Assembly (NCBI GenBank): GCA_045126475.1
Contig: JBGVOL010000060.1
Span: 1-25,510 of the forward strand
DNA length: 25,510 nt
Source: SVEL01 sp045126475
Lineage (GTDB): Bacteria; Bacillota; Clostridia; Lachnospirales; Lachnospiraceae
Direction of reading: 5' to 3'
This document shows positions 14,411 through 22,958 of this stretch, one piece after another. A program made the position numbers and the translations under genes. The stretch's first letter is position 1; the number at the start of each line of letters is the position of its first letter. The notes under the pieces were generated by a model. It was not told the origin of the DNA and made no database searches. It saw only the letters and a list, made by a program, of their open reading frames with translations.

Positions 14411-15418
14411 GTGAATGAGCGGAGCTTGGAAGTATTGAGTCAGTACGACATAATTGTAGAGAAAACTGCAAGGGGAAGAGGAGCATATCTGGTATGGACA
14501 GACAAAGGTTTTTATGAACTTTTTGAATATAGCGGAACTGAGGGAAGACTTAAGTATGAGTCGGAGCTTCTGAACTATATACGGGAAACCGGGTTTGACA
14601 GGGTGGACATAATAGAGAAAACTAATGAAGGAAAGCTATACAGTGAGGATGAAATGGGAGTGAAATATGTTCTTAAAAGATGGTATGAAGGAAGGGAGTG
14701 CGATGTAAAAAAAGTAAGTGACATAGTAGCAGCAGTCCAGACACTTGCCTGTCTTCATCTCTCAACGGAGTGTGTCAGAAAAGAGGGGTTAAGGCAACTT
14801 GCTCCTGAAGGGCAGAGTCTCTTTGATGAGTACACAAAGCATAACAGGGAATTGAAGAGGGTTAGAAATTTCATCAGGTCAAGGAACAGAAAGAGTCAGT
14901 TTGAATATGATGTGCTGGCCCATTTTGACGAATATTACGGATATGCGGAAGCAGCATGTAAAAAACTTGATACCTCATGGTGCATGGAGATAGAAAAAAA
15001 GGCATCGGATATGTGCAGCATCTGTCACGGTACATATAATTATCACAACCTGATAATGGATGGAAATAATATTGCGGTTGTAAACTTCAATCACAGTACA
15101 AAAGGTCTTCAGGTAAGGGATCTTTATTTCTTTTTGAGGAAAATAATGGAGAAGCATGACTGGGATGTTCAACTGGGATGTCTGATTTTGGATAAATATC
15201 AGATAGTAAGACCACTTAAGGCAGAGGAAATGAGGATGTTATGCATAATGATGTCATATCCGGAGAAGTTCTGGAAAGTGTTGAACCAGTATAATAACAG
15301 CAATAAGTCGTGGATTCCCGATAAAAATATTGAGAAACTGAAAGCTGTATACAGACAGCAGGAGCTCAAGATTAAATTTGTGGAGAAACTGGAAATTGCT
15401 TCTTTAAATTACAGGTGA
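14411..15418 (+). CDS. CotS-like spore coat protein with degenerate kinase fold
   Basis: A 335-residue protein of the CotS/YutH type, related to aminoglycoside/choline kinases. GTG start 9 bases after GGAGGT; no in-frame ATG is better placed. The N-lobe has the YLVWTDKGFYELFEY strand pair (residues 26-40), where a Lys-containing strand of kinases is expected. The catalytic loop reads HGTYNYHN (206-213): the Asp of the usual HxDxxxxN is Thr208. The metal-binding D-x-D reads NFN (225-227). Both key acids are therefore replaced, suggesting a pseudokinase. The continuation TKGLQVRDLYFFLRKIMEKHDWD fits clostridial CotS-type proteins. The upstream sigma-E-like promoter supports expression in the mother cell. 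Its last codons overlap the next gene's promoter. Confidence 0.82.
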   Translation: MNERSLEVLSQYDIIVEKTARGRGAYLVWTDKGFYELFEYSGTEGRLKYESELLNYIRETGFDRVDIIEKTNEGKLYSEDEMGVKYVLKRWYEGRECDVKKVSDIVAAVQTLACLHLSTECVRKEGLRQLAPEGQSLFDEYTKHNRELKRVRNFIRSRNRKSQFEYDVLAHFDEYYGYAEAACKKLDTSWCMEIEKKASDMCSICHGTYNYHNLIMDGNNIAVVNFNHSTKGLQVRDLYFFLRKIMEKHDWDVQLGCLILDKYQIVRPLKAEEMRMLCIMMSYPEKFWKVLNQYNNSNKSWIPDKNIEKLKAVYRQQELKIKFVEKLEIASLNYR

Positions 15419-15431
15419 AATATAGTATAAT
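15403..15431 (+). promoter_or_regulatory. Sigma-A promoter of the PEGA lipoprotein operon
   Basis: TTTAAA (15403-15408), 17-base spacer, TATAAT (15426-15431), overlapping the end of the cotS-like gene. It gives the downstream genes vegetative expression independent of sporulation, and it rules out the longer reading frame that begins at 15415. Confidence 0.7.
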
Positions 15432-15471
15432 ACCTGTGTGCTACGAAAAAAGAGATATTAAGGAAGTACAT

Positions 15472-16824
15472 ATGACAATAAAAAAGTACGTAAGTGTGGT
15501 TGCCGGATGTGTGGGAGCACTGGCAGTGGTCATCGGCTGCATAGGATGCAGCAGTGGAAACGGAAATAAAAACGGTGATACTGACAGAAGAGGTTACGGA
15601 GGAATACCGGTAACCACGGAGGAGACATCTTTGGAAGCACCTAAGAGATATAATGCGGAGGACATTGTTGTAATAACGGAGATAGATACGGCAAATGGCA
15701 GAATTAAGGTGAAAAAACTTGAAGAGTCCGCAGAATTTGTGCTTTCATACAACGGTGGAACCATTATAAAAAGTAAATACGATAATCATCTTATGATGGA
15801 GCAGATGAGTGTAGGCGAGATAGTAGGTGTGTGTTACATTTCAGGAACGCAAAAGCTTATCGAGATGTATGAATATGGTAATGCGTGGGAAAATAATATG
15901 GTCACAAGATGGATGGTGGATTATGACAAGAAGCGTATAACCATCGGCAGTAACACATATTCCTATGATGATAACATATTTCTTACATCAAACGGGAAGA
16001 GCATTGATATCCGTGAGATAAGCGGCATCGATGAACTGACGGTAAGAGGTGTGGGCAATATGGCGTATTCGGTAAGTGTAAATAAAGGACACGGATTTGT
16101 CAGGCTTACAAATACCGTCAATTATGTGGGCGGTATAGTTGAAGTGGGAAACAGAATTTCCACGGTTATCACAGAGGATATGATTATTGCGGCACCGGAA
16201 GGTGAGTATACTCTGACGGCAACCATAAAGGGTGTCGGAGGAAGTAAGGATATAACCGTTGTGCGGGGACAGGAGACTGTTGTTTCTCTGGGAAGTTTTG
16301 AACAGGCAGTTACACGTTATGGAACAGTTCATCTGAATGTCATGCCGGAGGATGCTGATGCGACACTTCTGGTAGACGGTGTACAGACTGATTATTCCGA
16401 TTTGTTGTCATTGGCATACGGAACTCACAAACTCACTCTTACATCAAATAATTATGATGAAGTGACAAAAGATATAACAATTTCATCTGTTTACACAACC
16501 ATAAATATTAATATGTGTGATGAGACCGGTACGGAGACTACCGATGAGCCACAGACAACATCAGGTGAAAGTGAGACAACAAGTGCTTCACACGGCAATC
16601 CGGGAAGCAGAAACAATCTCATAAGCATAACATCCCCGGTGGGGGCAAAGGTTTATTTTGACGGTGCATATGCAGGCATCGCTCCGCTATCTTTTCAAAA
16701 GGTATCGGGAGAACACACTATTATTTTCAAACAGGATGGATATGTGACAAAGTCATATACCATTGATGTATCCGCTGATACGGAGGACATGATATTAAGT
16801 TTTCCGGCAATGCTGGCGGAATAA
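15472..16824 (+). CDS. Lipoprotein with two PEGA-like domains
   Basis: A 450-residue exported lipoprotein. ATG 15472 is chosen because AAGGAAG lies 5-6 bases upstream and a signal peptide begins directly (MTIKKYVSVVAG), ending at a VVIGC lipobox (Cys23). Residues 45-270 are beta-rich and not recognised. Two PEGA-type surface domains follow: one near 283-350 (GTVHLNVMPEDADATLLVDG) and one near 383-450 (SITSPVGAKVYFDGAYAG, then APLSF and GEHTIIFKQDGY). A Thr/Ser/Glu linker (about 350-382) joins them. PEGA domains are thought to bind or sit against cell-wall or surface polymers; the specific role is unknown. The phosphohexomutase gene follows after 16 bases, probably in one operon. Confidence 0.8.
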   Translation: MTIKKYVSVVAGCVGALAVVIGCIGCSSGNGNKNGDTDRRGYGGIPVTTEETSLEAPKRYNAEDIVVITEIDTANGRIKVKKLEESAEFVLSYNGGTIIKSKYDNHLMMEQMSVGEIVGVCYISGTQKLIEMYEYGNAWENNMVTRWMVDYDKKRITIGSNTYSYDDNIFLTSNGKSIDIREISGIDELTVRGVGNMAYSVSVNKGHGFVRLTNTVNYVGGIVEVGNRISTVITEDMIIAAPEGEYTLTATIKGVGGSKDITVVRGQETVVSLGSFEQAVTRYGTVHLNVMPEDADATLLVDGVQTDYSDLLSLAYGTHKLTLTSNNYDEVTKDITISSVYTTININMCDETGTETTDEPQTTSGESETTSASHGNPGSRNNLISITSPVGAKVYFDGAYAGIAPLSFQKVSGEHTIIFKQDGYVTKSYTIDVSADTEDMILSFPAMLAE

Positions 16825-16840
16825 AGAACAGGAGGACAAT

Positions 16841-18577
16841 ATGAGCAATTACAAGGAACTTTACAACGAGTGGTTATCAAATCCATATTTCGATGATGAC
16901 ACAAAAGCAGAGCTTAGAAGCATTGCAGACAATGGGAAGGAGATAGAGGATCGCTTTTATACAGAGCTGGAGTTTGGTACGGCAGGACTTAGAGGTGTTA
17001 TCGGCGCCGGAGTAAATCGTATGAATATGTATACTGTTCGTAAGGCAACACAGGGACTTGCAAATTACATCCTTAAGGTTGGCGGACAGAACAAGGGAGT
17101 TGCCATTGCTTATGATTCAAGAAGAATGTCACCTGAGTTTGCAGACGAGGCAGCAAGATGTCTTGCGGCAAATGGAATTAAGGCATACATTTTTGAGTCA
17201 TTGAGACCTACACCTGAACTTTCATTCGCAGTGAGGGAACTTAAGTGTATTGCAGGTATAAATATTACTGCGAGTCATAATCCGCCGGAGTACAACGGAT
17301 ACAAGGTATACTGGGAGGACGGTGCACAGATTACACCACCTCATGATACAGGCATTATGGCTGAGGTTAAGGCGGTTACAGATTATGCAACGGTTAAGAC
17401 AATGGACAAGGCAGAGGCTGTAAGTGCAGGTCTTTACGAAGTAATAGGTGCAGAGATTGATGATAAGTATATTGCTGAATTAAAGAAGCAGGTTAAGCGT
17501 CCTGAGGCAATAAAGGAGATGGCTAAGGAACTTAGGATTGTTTACACACCGCTTCATGGTACAGGAAATATTCCTGCAAGAAGAGTCTTAAAGGAGCTTG
17601 GTTTTGAAAATGTATATGTTGTTCCTGAGCAGGAGCTTCCTGACGGAAACTTCCCTACAGTAAGTTATCCTAATCCTGAGGCAGCAGAGGCATTTGAACT
17701 TGCATTAAAGCTTGCAAAGGAGAAGGATGCAGACCTTGTTCTTGCAACAGACCCTGATGCGGACCGTCTCGGTGTGTATGTAAAGGATACAAAGAGCGGG
17801 GAATATATTACTCTTACAGGAAATATGTCAGGATGTCTTTTAGGCGAGTACGAGCTCAGCCAGATTAAGGAAATATCAGGAATTCCTGATGACGGAGCAC
17901 TTATAAAGACTATCGTTACAACAAATATGGCAGATGCCATAGCAAAATACTATGATGTTAAACTGATTGAAGTTCTTACAGGCTTTAAGTTTATCGGACA
18001 GCAGATTCTCGGATTCGAGAATACAGGTAAGGGAACATACCTCTTTGGTTTTGAGGAGAGCTACGGATGCCTTATCGGAACACATGCAAGGGACAAGGAT
18101 GCAATCGTTGCCACAATGGCTCTCTGTGAGGCAGCAGCTTACTATAAGACAAAGGGTAAGACTCTCTGGGATGCAATGATTGACATGTATGAGAGATACG
18201 GTTACTACAAGGATGATGTGAAGTCTATCACACTTAAGGGAATCGAAGGTCTTGCCAAGATTCAGGAGATTCTTGAAGGACTCAGAAACGAGACACCTTC
18301 ACAGATTGGAAAATACAAGGTAGTATCTGCAAGAGACTACAAGCTTGATACCATAAAGGATATGACAACAGGAGAGGTTAAGCCTACAGGTCTTCCGAAG
18401 TCAAATGTTCTCTATTATGATTTAACTGATGATGCATGGTTATGTGTAAGACCATCGGGAACAGAGCCAAAGGTTAAGTTCTACTATGGTGTTAAGGGAA
18501 CATCTCTTGAGGATGCTGATAAGAAGTCTGAGGAGTTAGGTGCAGAAGTGCTTGCAATGATTAATGCAAAACTCTAG
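16841..18577 (+). CDS. Phospho-sugar mutase (phosphoglucomutase/phosphomannomutase family)
   Basis: A 578-residue alpha-D-phosphohexomutase of the cytoplasm, likely interconverting glucose-1-P and glucose-6-P (or mannose phosphates) to feed polysaccharide and cell-wall synthesis. All four signatures are present: TASHNPPEYNG with phospho-Ser145, the metal loop DPDADRLG (304-311), the sugar-binding FEESYG (404-409) and the phosphate-binding RPSGTEPKVKFY (537-548). The length fits the PgcA-like class of Firmicutes. ATG follows AGGAGG. Substrate preference cannot be settled from sequence. It sits between the PEGA lipoprotein and a PH-domain gene with very short gaps. Confidence 0.94.
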   Translation: MSNYKELYNEWLSNPYFDDDTKAELRSIADNGKEIEDRFYTELEFGTAGLRGVIGAGVNRMNMYTVRKATQGLANYILKVGGQNKGVAIAYDSRRMSPEFADEAARCLAANGIKAYIFESLRPTPELSFAVRELKCIAGINITASHNPPEYNGYKVYWEDGAQITPPHDTGIMAEVKAVTDYATVKTMDKAEAVSAGLYEVIGAEIDDKYIAELKKQVKRPEAIKEMAKELRIVYTPLHGTGNIPARRVLKELGFENVYVVPEQELPDGNFPTVSYPNPEAAEAFELALKLAKEKDADLVLATDPDADRLGVYVKDTKSGEYITLTGNMSGCLLGEYELSQIKEISGIPDDGALIKTIVTTNMADAIAKYYDVKLIEVLTGFKFIGQQILGFENTGKGTYLFGFEESYGCLIGTHARDKDAIVATMALCEAAAYYKTKGKTLWDAMIDMYERYGYYKDDVKSITLKGIEGLAKIQEILEGLRNETPSQIGKYKVVSARDYKLDTIKDMTTGEVKPTGLPKSNVLYYDLTDDAWLCVRPSGTEPKVKFYYGVKGTSLEDADKKSEELGAEVLAMINAKL

Positions 18578-18586
18578 GAGGTGCGT

Positions 18587-19003
18587 ATGGCAAACAGTAA
18601 TTTACCGGTAGAAAAAGTTCAATATAAGTGGAAGGACAGAAAGAGAATAATATTCGGTCTTCCGTGGTCATTTACAAGATACAGGCTGACAGATGACAAA
18701 CTGATTATCTCAACCGGACTTTTCAGTATAAAAGAAGAAGAGATAAGACTGTACAGAATAATGGACATAACACTAAAGAGGACGTTTGGTGACAGACTGT
18801 GGGGACTTGGAACGATTCACGTCTGTTCTTCGGATAAGACAACTCCTGAGTTTGATATCAAAAGAATACGTCAGAGTGTCGATGTAAAAGAAATGTTGTC
18901 TGATATGGTTGAAACAGCAAGAAGAAAGAATCGCGTATCTGCCCGTGAATTTATGGCAGCAGATAGTGTAGATGACGATATGGACGATGATGATATGCAT
19001 TAG
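18587..19003 (+). CDS. Small bacterial PH-domain protein (YdbS/YdbT-type)
   Basis: A 138-residue protein. ATG 18587 is chosen since GGAGGT (18577-18582) overlaps the alternative GTG at 18581. After a short basic segment, residues 30-105 match the bacterial PH domain (YRLTDDKLIISTGLFSIKEEEIRLYRI, in two parts, then the GLGTIHVCSSD strand). There is no clear membrane helix, unlike longer YdbS/YdbT proteins. The C-terminus is very acidic (DDDMDDDDM). Role unknown. It is the last gene of the operon with the mutase, ending at a strong terminator. Confidence 0.78.
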   Translation: MANSNLPVEKVQYKWKDRKRIIFGLPWSFTRYRLTDDKLIISTGLFSIKEEEIRLYRIMDITLKRTFGDRLWGLGTIHVCSSDKTTPEFDIKRIRQSVDVKEMLSDMVETARRKNRVSAREFMAADSVDDDMDDDDMH

Positions 19004-19008
19004 GAGAA

Positions 19009-19035
19009 GGGCTGCCACAATTGTGGCAGCCTTTT
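19009..19035 (+). terminator. Terminator of the PEGA-mutase-PH operon
   Basis: GGCTGCCACAA (19010-19020) and TTGTGGCAGCC (19021-19031) form a perfect inverted repeat, in practice a 9-base stem with loop AATT, followed by TTTT. Confidence 0.9.
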
Positions 19036-19097
19036 AATAAAAATTTCGTACAGGATATATAATCCCTGCAAGAAAAGTGCGGGAGAAAGGAAAAGGC

Positions 19098-20084
19098 ATG
19101 GGAAATTTTATAGAATCAGTCAGATTATTATTTAATGGAATATTTATTCCTGTTGGGAAGCGTAAATATAAAATGCCCATAAGACTTTTTATATGTATGG
19201 CGGTTATAACGGGTTTTGGTATTGTTGTGGCATTAATGTTTGGAAATATGGCAGAAAATGTTGTCATGAACAATGCTGATTTTATATACGATTCGGTATC
19301 ACCAAATTTAAACATATGTATTTTAATAATGGTTGTCGTAGTTATTATAACAATGATGTACAGGGAGATATTAAGGAAAAGAATGGATTACGAGTTTGTG
19401 TGCAGATACAGAGAGTATACAGAGAGGAAAATTCCCTATTGCTTAGATGAATGGTTTAGCGGACGAAGATATGGAGAACTGCTTGAGAGTATTACAAGGT
19501 GCATTGATGTAGCAGCGTACTTTATGGATAATCTGATTCAATCTGTTGCCGGAAGATTTATTCCTTTGGCGGCAATGCTTTTGACTGTCTGTGCGGTTGA
19601 TTTTAAATTCGGAATACTTCTTGCAATTATTTCTCTTGTGGCTATGTGGAATCAGATATATGAAGGAAAGAAGCTGCAGGCAAAAAGGGTCAATGTGGGG
19701 GAAGAACTGCCGGGCTTTCGCGATAATATGAGTCCATCGCTTTTTATGGCATATTTTACATCTGTCCTGCCGATTGTGTATGTCTTTGTTTGCGGTACCA
19801 TTGCATTGAATAATAATTATATAGGCATTGGTGCATTTGCCGTAAGCTGTGCACTCATTTTACCAATAACATCATACATTTTCGGTGCGTGCTGGAGCAT
19901 TGCGGATGCAATAAATCAGAAAGAATGTCTTCTGGTTGCACTTCTGATATGGCGTCTTGACGGCAATCAGGATAAACAGTATAAAGAGGATACATATAAT
20001 CTGGTAATGGGAACGGAAAAAAATAAGACTGCATTTGATGTAATAAGAGAGTATGAGAAACGCCTGACAAATGTTAATGATTAA
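19098..20084 (+). CDS. ABC-exporter-like transmembrane protein without an ATPase domain
   Basis: A 328-residue protein with about six membrane helices (roughly 28-50, 72-95, 150-172, 176-198, 220-243, 247-275). ATG 19098 is chosen over GTG 19077 because AAAGGA lies 6 bases upstream. The segment EWFSGRRYGELLESITRCIDVAAYFMD resembles the coupling region of ABC exporter membrane domains (a G-x-L-x3-IT-x2-ID pattern); it is quoted here as EWFSGRRYGELL (residues 117-128) plus ITRCIDVAAYF. The connection between helices 4 and 5 is only about 30 residues, much shorter than in true exporters, and no Walker A, signature or Walker B motif follows. Function unknown; possibly a degenerate or regulatory relative. 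A TATAAT (19058-19063) upstream lacks a convincing -35 box. Confidence 0.6.
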   Translation: MGNFIESVRLLFNGIFIPVGKRKYKMPIRLFICMAVITGFGIVVALMFGNMAENVVMNNADFIYDSVSPNLNICILIMVVVVIITMMYREILRKRMDYEFVCRYREYTERKIPYCLDEWFSGRRYGELLESITRCIDVAAYFMDNLIQSVAGRFIPLAAMLLTVCAVDFKFGILLAIISLVAMWNQIYEGKKLQAKRVNVGEELPGFRDNMSPSLFMAYFTSVLPIVYVFVCGTIALNNNYIGIGAFAVSCALILPITSYIFGACWSIADAINQKECLLVALLIWRLDGNQDKQYKEDTYNLVMGTEKNKTAFDVIREYEKRLTNVND

Positions 20085-20151
20085 ATACATAAATGCCATG
20101 TTCTATGCATAGATATATGTAAACGGAAATATGGAAAATTAATTTTGTAAG

Positions 20152-20601
20152 ATGATGGTTTGGTTTATCAGAAAAAAAGACAAATATAAAACTGTTGTTT
20201 ATCTGTTGTTTATATCAGTGGCAGCAGTTTTTTTAGTGTTTATGCATGGGTGCGGAATAGAAGAAATAGACAGGGAAAAAATAAGAGACCTGGAATATGA
20301 GATAGTGCCGGAGGAAGAGATACCGGAGGAGGTTTTTGAAAAAATAGTCAGTCAATATGAAAATTTCAGCAGAAGCGCATATCTTTGCAGTGACATATTG
20401 TATATAGTAGTGTGTTACGGAGCGCAGCCTACGGAAGGATACAGTATTGAAGTTGATAACCTGTATGAGAGTTCAAATGCAATTATTGTGGAGACCACAT
20501 TAAAAGGACCGCCGGGCTTTGAAAAAGTAGCGGAAAATATTTCATATCCGTATATTGTACTTAAATTAGAAAAAAATAATAAGATTGTGGTATTTAATTA
20601 A
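20152..20601 (+). CDS. Small membrane-anchored or lipo-protein with PrcB-like domain
   Basis: A 149-residue protein with a basic N-terminus, one hydrophobic helix (about 14-32) and Cys34 in MHGC, a poor lipobox because of His at -2. Residues 55-149 resemble the PrcB C-terminal domain (LYIVVCYGAQPTEGYSIEV in the middle and SYPYIVLKLEK at the end, with GPPGF between), a small beta domain found on proteins of the cell surface and protease complexes. No good ribosome site precedes ATG 20152 or 20155, so translation may be weak or the start uncertain. It lies 39 bases upstream of the SPOCS/LysM gene. The function is not known. Confidence 0.65.
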   Translation: MMVWFIRKKDKYKTVVYLLFISVAAVFLVFMHGCGIEEIDREKIRDLEYEIVPEEEIPEEVFEKIVSQYENFSRSAYLCSDILYIVVCYGAQPTEGYSIEVDNLYESSNAIIVETTLKGPPGFEKVAENISYPYIVLKLEKNNKIVVFN

Positions 20602-20610
20602 AATCTTAGA

Positions 20611-20619
20611 CATATATTA
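20611..20619 (+). promoter_or_regulatory. Possible mother-cell -10 element before the SPOCS/LysM gene
   Basis: CATATATTA fits the CATA-n3-T(A) -10 pattern of sigma-E and sigma-K, 22 bases before the start codon. The -35 region is only a partial match (GGTATT near 20589-20594, spacing about 16), so this is tentative. Confidence 0.3.
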
Positions 20620-20640
20620 AAATAAAAAAGGTATATGGCT

Positions 20641-22233
20641 ATGGAATTATTAAAGAAGAATATACATATGAACCGGCTTAAAAACCGTATTTTAACTCAG
20701 ATTACGCTGGATGATGACTTTATTGTGCCTGATATAAAAGCAGATATTGATGGGGTCATAACCAGTGAAGGCGAAGTCAGTATCGATTCTGTCAGGGTAA
20801 ATGAAGGGCGTATTAATGTGCGGGGAAGGCTTCTGTTCAGACTGCTGTATCTGTGCAATACAGGAGATAAGCGCCTCCACAATATGTCGGGAGCATTGGA
20901 ATTTGATGAAAACATACTGATGGACGGTGTCATTGACGGTGATGCCGTGAATGTAAAATGGGATATTGAAGATTTAAATATAGGCATTATCAATACAAGA
21001 AAGATAAGTGCCCGTGCAGTGGTTTCCCTTGAGGCCGTGGCAGAAGATATTTATAATATTGAGATGGTAACAGGGATTGGCGGACAGGATGAAGGCAGAG
21101 CTGACTGTCTGAAAAAGAATATTGATGTAAGCCAGATTGCGGTAAGCAAAAAGGATATCATCCGCGTCAAGGAGGAGCTCGATATTCCGTCAAATAAAGG
21201 AAATATCTACAATATTCTCTGGAATACGGTGCGGTTAAAAAATACATCAACAAAGCTTATGGACAATAAAGCGGTCATAAGCGGAGAGGTAAGTGCTCTT
21301 GTATTATATGAAGTTGAGGAGGAGAACGCACCGGTACAATGGGTGGATACGGTTGTTCCTTTCAGTGGAGTTGCTGAAGTTACATGTACCGACGACATGA
21401 TTCCGGATATTGAGATAAGCATTGCATCATCCAATATATCACCGAAGCCGGACAATGACGGAGAACAGAGAATACTTGAACTGGATATGGTAATAGAACT
21501 TGGAATAAAGATATACAGTGAAGAAAATGTAACCTTCATAAGCGATATTTATTCCACATGCTGTGAGCTGACACCTGTTACGGAGAAGGCGGTTTATAAT
21601 ACAATTCTTATTAAAAACATGTCAAAGGCGAAGGTAAATGATAAGCTTAAGCTTGACAGTGATAACGGAAGCGTTATGCAGCTTATCGGAAGTGACGGAA
21701 CTGTAAAGATTGATGATGTAAAAATAAGCATGGGTGATGACATAACGGATGGAGCTGCCATGAACCGAATCATTGTGGATGGAGTCGTATCTGTCAATAT
21801 AATGTACATATCATCGGACGATATGAAGCCTATCTGCGTGGCAAAAGAAGTCGTACCGTTTACCCATGAGATAGAAGCATATGGAATTACACAGGATTCC
21901 ATGGTATTTATAAGACCGTCTCTGGAACAGCTCTCAACAGTAATGGCGGGCAGCAATGAGATAGAGGCCAAGGCGTCTGCAGTCTTTGACACACTTGTAC
22001 TTAACTGTGTCACGGAGGAGATTATTCAGGATGTGGAGGAAAAACCTCTCGATATAGAAAAGATAAAGTCAATACCGTGTATGGCCGGATATCTTGTAAA
22101 ACAAGGTGATACGCTGTGGAAAATAGCTAAAAAATACTACACAACCGTGGATAATATTCAGAAAATCAATGAAATAAAAGGGACAAATATAAAAGAGGGT
22201 GACATGCTCTTAGTCGTAAAAGAGAGCATATAA
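20641..22233 (+). CDS. SPOCS-domain (DUF3794) protein with C-terminal LysM
   Basis: A 530-residue protein. ATG 20641 lies 9 bases after AAAAAGG; ATG 20635 is too close. The N-terminal 470 residues are beta-rich and appear to hold repeats of the SPOCS (DUF3794) domain; the repeated phrases VVPFSGVAEV near 236 and VVPFTHEIEAYG near 402 mark two copies. The last 45 residues form a LysM domain (YLVKQGDTLWKIAKKYYTT), which binds GlcNAc-containing glycans such as peptidoglycan or cortex. Clostridial proteins of this layout are linked to the spore coat, so attachment to the forespore cortex or coat is the likely role, made in the mother cell. No signal peptide is seen, which fits mother-cell use. 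Confidence 0.85.
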   Translation: MELLKKNIHMNRLKNRILTQITLDDDFIVPDIKADIDGVITSEGEVSIDSVRVNEGRINVRGRLLFRLLYLCNTGDKRLHNMSGALEFDENILMDGVIDGDAVNVKWDIEDLNIGIINTRKISARAVVSLEAVAEDIYNIEMVTGIGGQDEGRADCLKKNIDVSQIAVSKKDIIRVKEELDIPSNKGNIYNILWNTVRLKNTSTKLMDNKAVISGEVSALVLYEVEEENAPVQWVDTVVPFSGVAEVTCTDDMIPDIEISIASSNISPKPDNDGEQRILELDMVIELGIKIYSEENVTFISDIYSTCCELTPVTEKAVYNTILIKNMSKAKVNDKLKLDSDNGSVMQLIGSDGTVKIDDVKISMGDDITDGAAMNRIIVDGVVSVNIMYISSDDMKPICVAKEVVPFTHEIEAYGITQDSMVFIRPSLEQLSTVMAGSNEIEAKASAVFDTLVLNCVTEEIIQDVEEKPLDIEKIKSIPCMAGYLVKQGDTLWKIAKKYYTTVDNIQKINEIKGTNIKEGDMLLVVKESI

Positions 22234-22238
22234 AAAAT

Positions 22239-22271
22239 GGGCGGCATTTCATTTTGAAGTGCCGCCCGTTT
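22239..22271. terminator. Bidirectional terminator after the SPOCS/LysM gene
   Basis: GGGCGGCATTTC (22239-22250) pairs with GAAGTGCCGCCC (22256-22267) with one G-T wobble and loop ATTTT. A GTTT follows on the plus side, and the A-run at 22232-22237 gives T on the minus side. It serves both convergent genes. Confidence 0.85.
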
Positions 22272-22274
22272 GTA

Positions 22275-22955
22275 TTATTCTGCATCAGTACTCTCTGAAG
22301 GAGCTGTGTTTTCTTTTTTGTAGGCTTCAAATTTTTCCAATACTGCACCGTATGTCTGCTGTGATATGTCAGGGAGTTCTTTGCCCCATGTTTTAGTTGC
22401 CTGCTTAAATCCCTTTTTGAAGGCTTCGAGCATATCGTCCATTTTATCTGAATCACCGCCGGATAAAGCTACGGCCATATCAAAAATTCTTTGGGATGTC
22501 TGCTTAACGCCCCAGTAACCGTCCTCTGAGATGGATTCCTTTGCTGCTTCGGCAGTTGCTCTGTCTACAGTGAAGTCACCGCTTGCAAGGAACTTCCACA
22601 TATCATTTGTGCTCTGAACCTTCTCGCCCTGTTTTAAGAACATACTTTCAACAAGACTTCTAAGCTGTGAGACTCTTGCTTCGGCGTCAGCCTTAAGCTT
22701 TTCTACAAGAGATGCACGTTCTTCTTTTGACATATTTTTTATGTTTGAACTCTCGTATACTACGCCGGATGTTTCGGACTTCGATGTTTCTTTTGAAGAT
22801 GTGTCCTTTGACACCTTGTCCGAAGAAGCTTTTTCTGACTCTGTTTTTTCTGTTTTCTTAGATGTAACAGATGTACTCTTGTAAGATGCACTGTAGCTGT
22901 ATTCTACAGAAGCGTAAGATGCGTTAATTTCGTTTGTATTCATATTCGACTCCAT
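22275..22955 (-). CDS. Sigma-D-controlled protein of unknown function (DUF5610-like C-terminal segment)
   Basis: A 226-residue protein without signal peptide or membrane helix. Residues 1-75 are Ser/Thr/Lys/Glu-rich and probably disordered; a helical segment follows (EERASLVEKLKADAEAR near 77-93). Residues 140-215 carry a distinctive motif set, DGYWGVKQTSQRI, KKGFKQATKTWGKELPDISQ and TYGAVLEKFEAY. From memory this resembles the DUF5610 segment found in flagellated bacteria, but that needs a search. Expression is very likely from a sigma-D promoter upstream, with a structured leader, so a motility-linked role is inferred. ATG follows AAAGGTGG. The preceding gene in the same direction is the GntR regulator, whose stop overlaps the -35 box. 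Confidence 0.75.
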   Translation of the reverse strand: MESNMNTNEINASYASVEYSYSASYKSTSVTSKKTEKTESEKASSDKVSKDTSSKETSKSETSGVVYESSNIKNMSKEERASLVEKLKADAEARVSQLRSLVESMFLKQGEKVQSTNDMWKFLASGDFTVDRATAEAAKESISEDGYWGVKQTSQRIFDMAVALSGGDSDKMDDMLEAFKKGFKQATKTWGKELPDISQQTYGAVLEKFEAYKKENTAPSESTDAE

Positions 22956-22958
22956 TCT

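Noticed and set aside
20103..20112. Palindrome CTATGCATAG in the gap before the PrcB-like gene
   Set aside because: Short and A/T-rich, with no promoter or partner copy nearby; likely chance.
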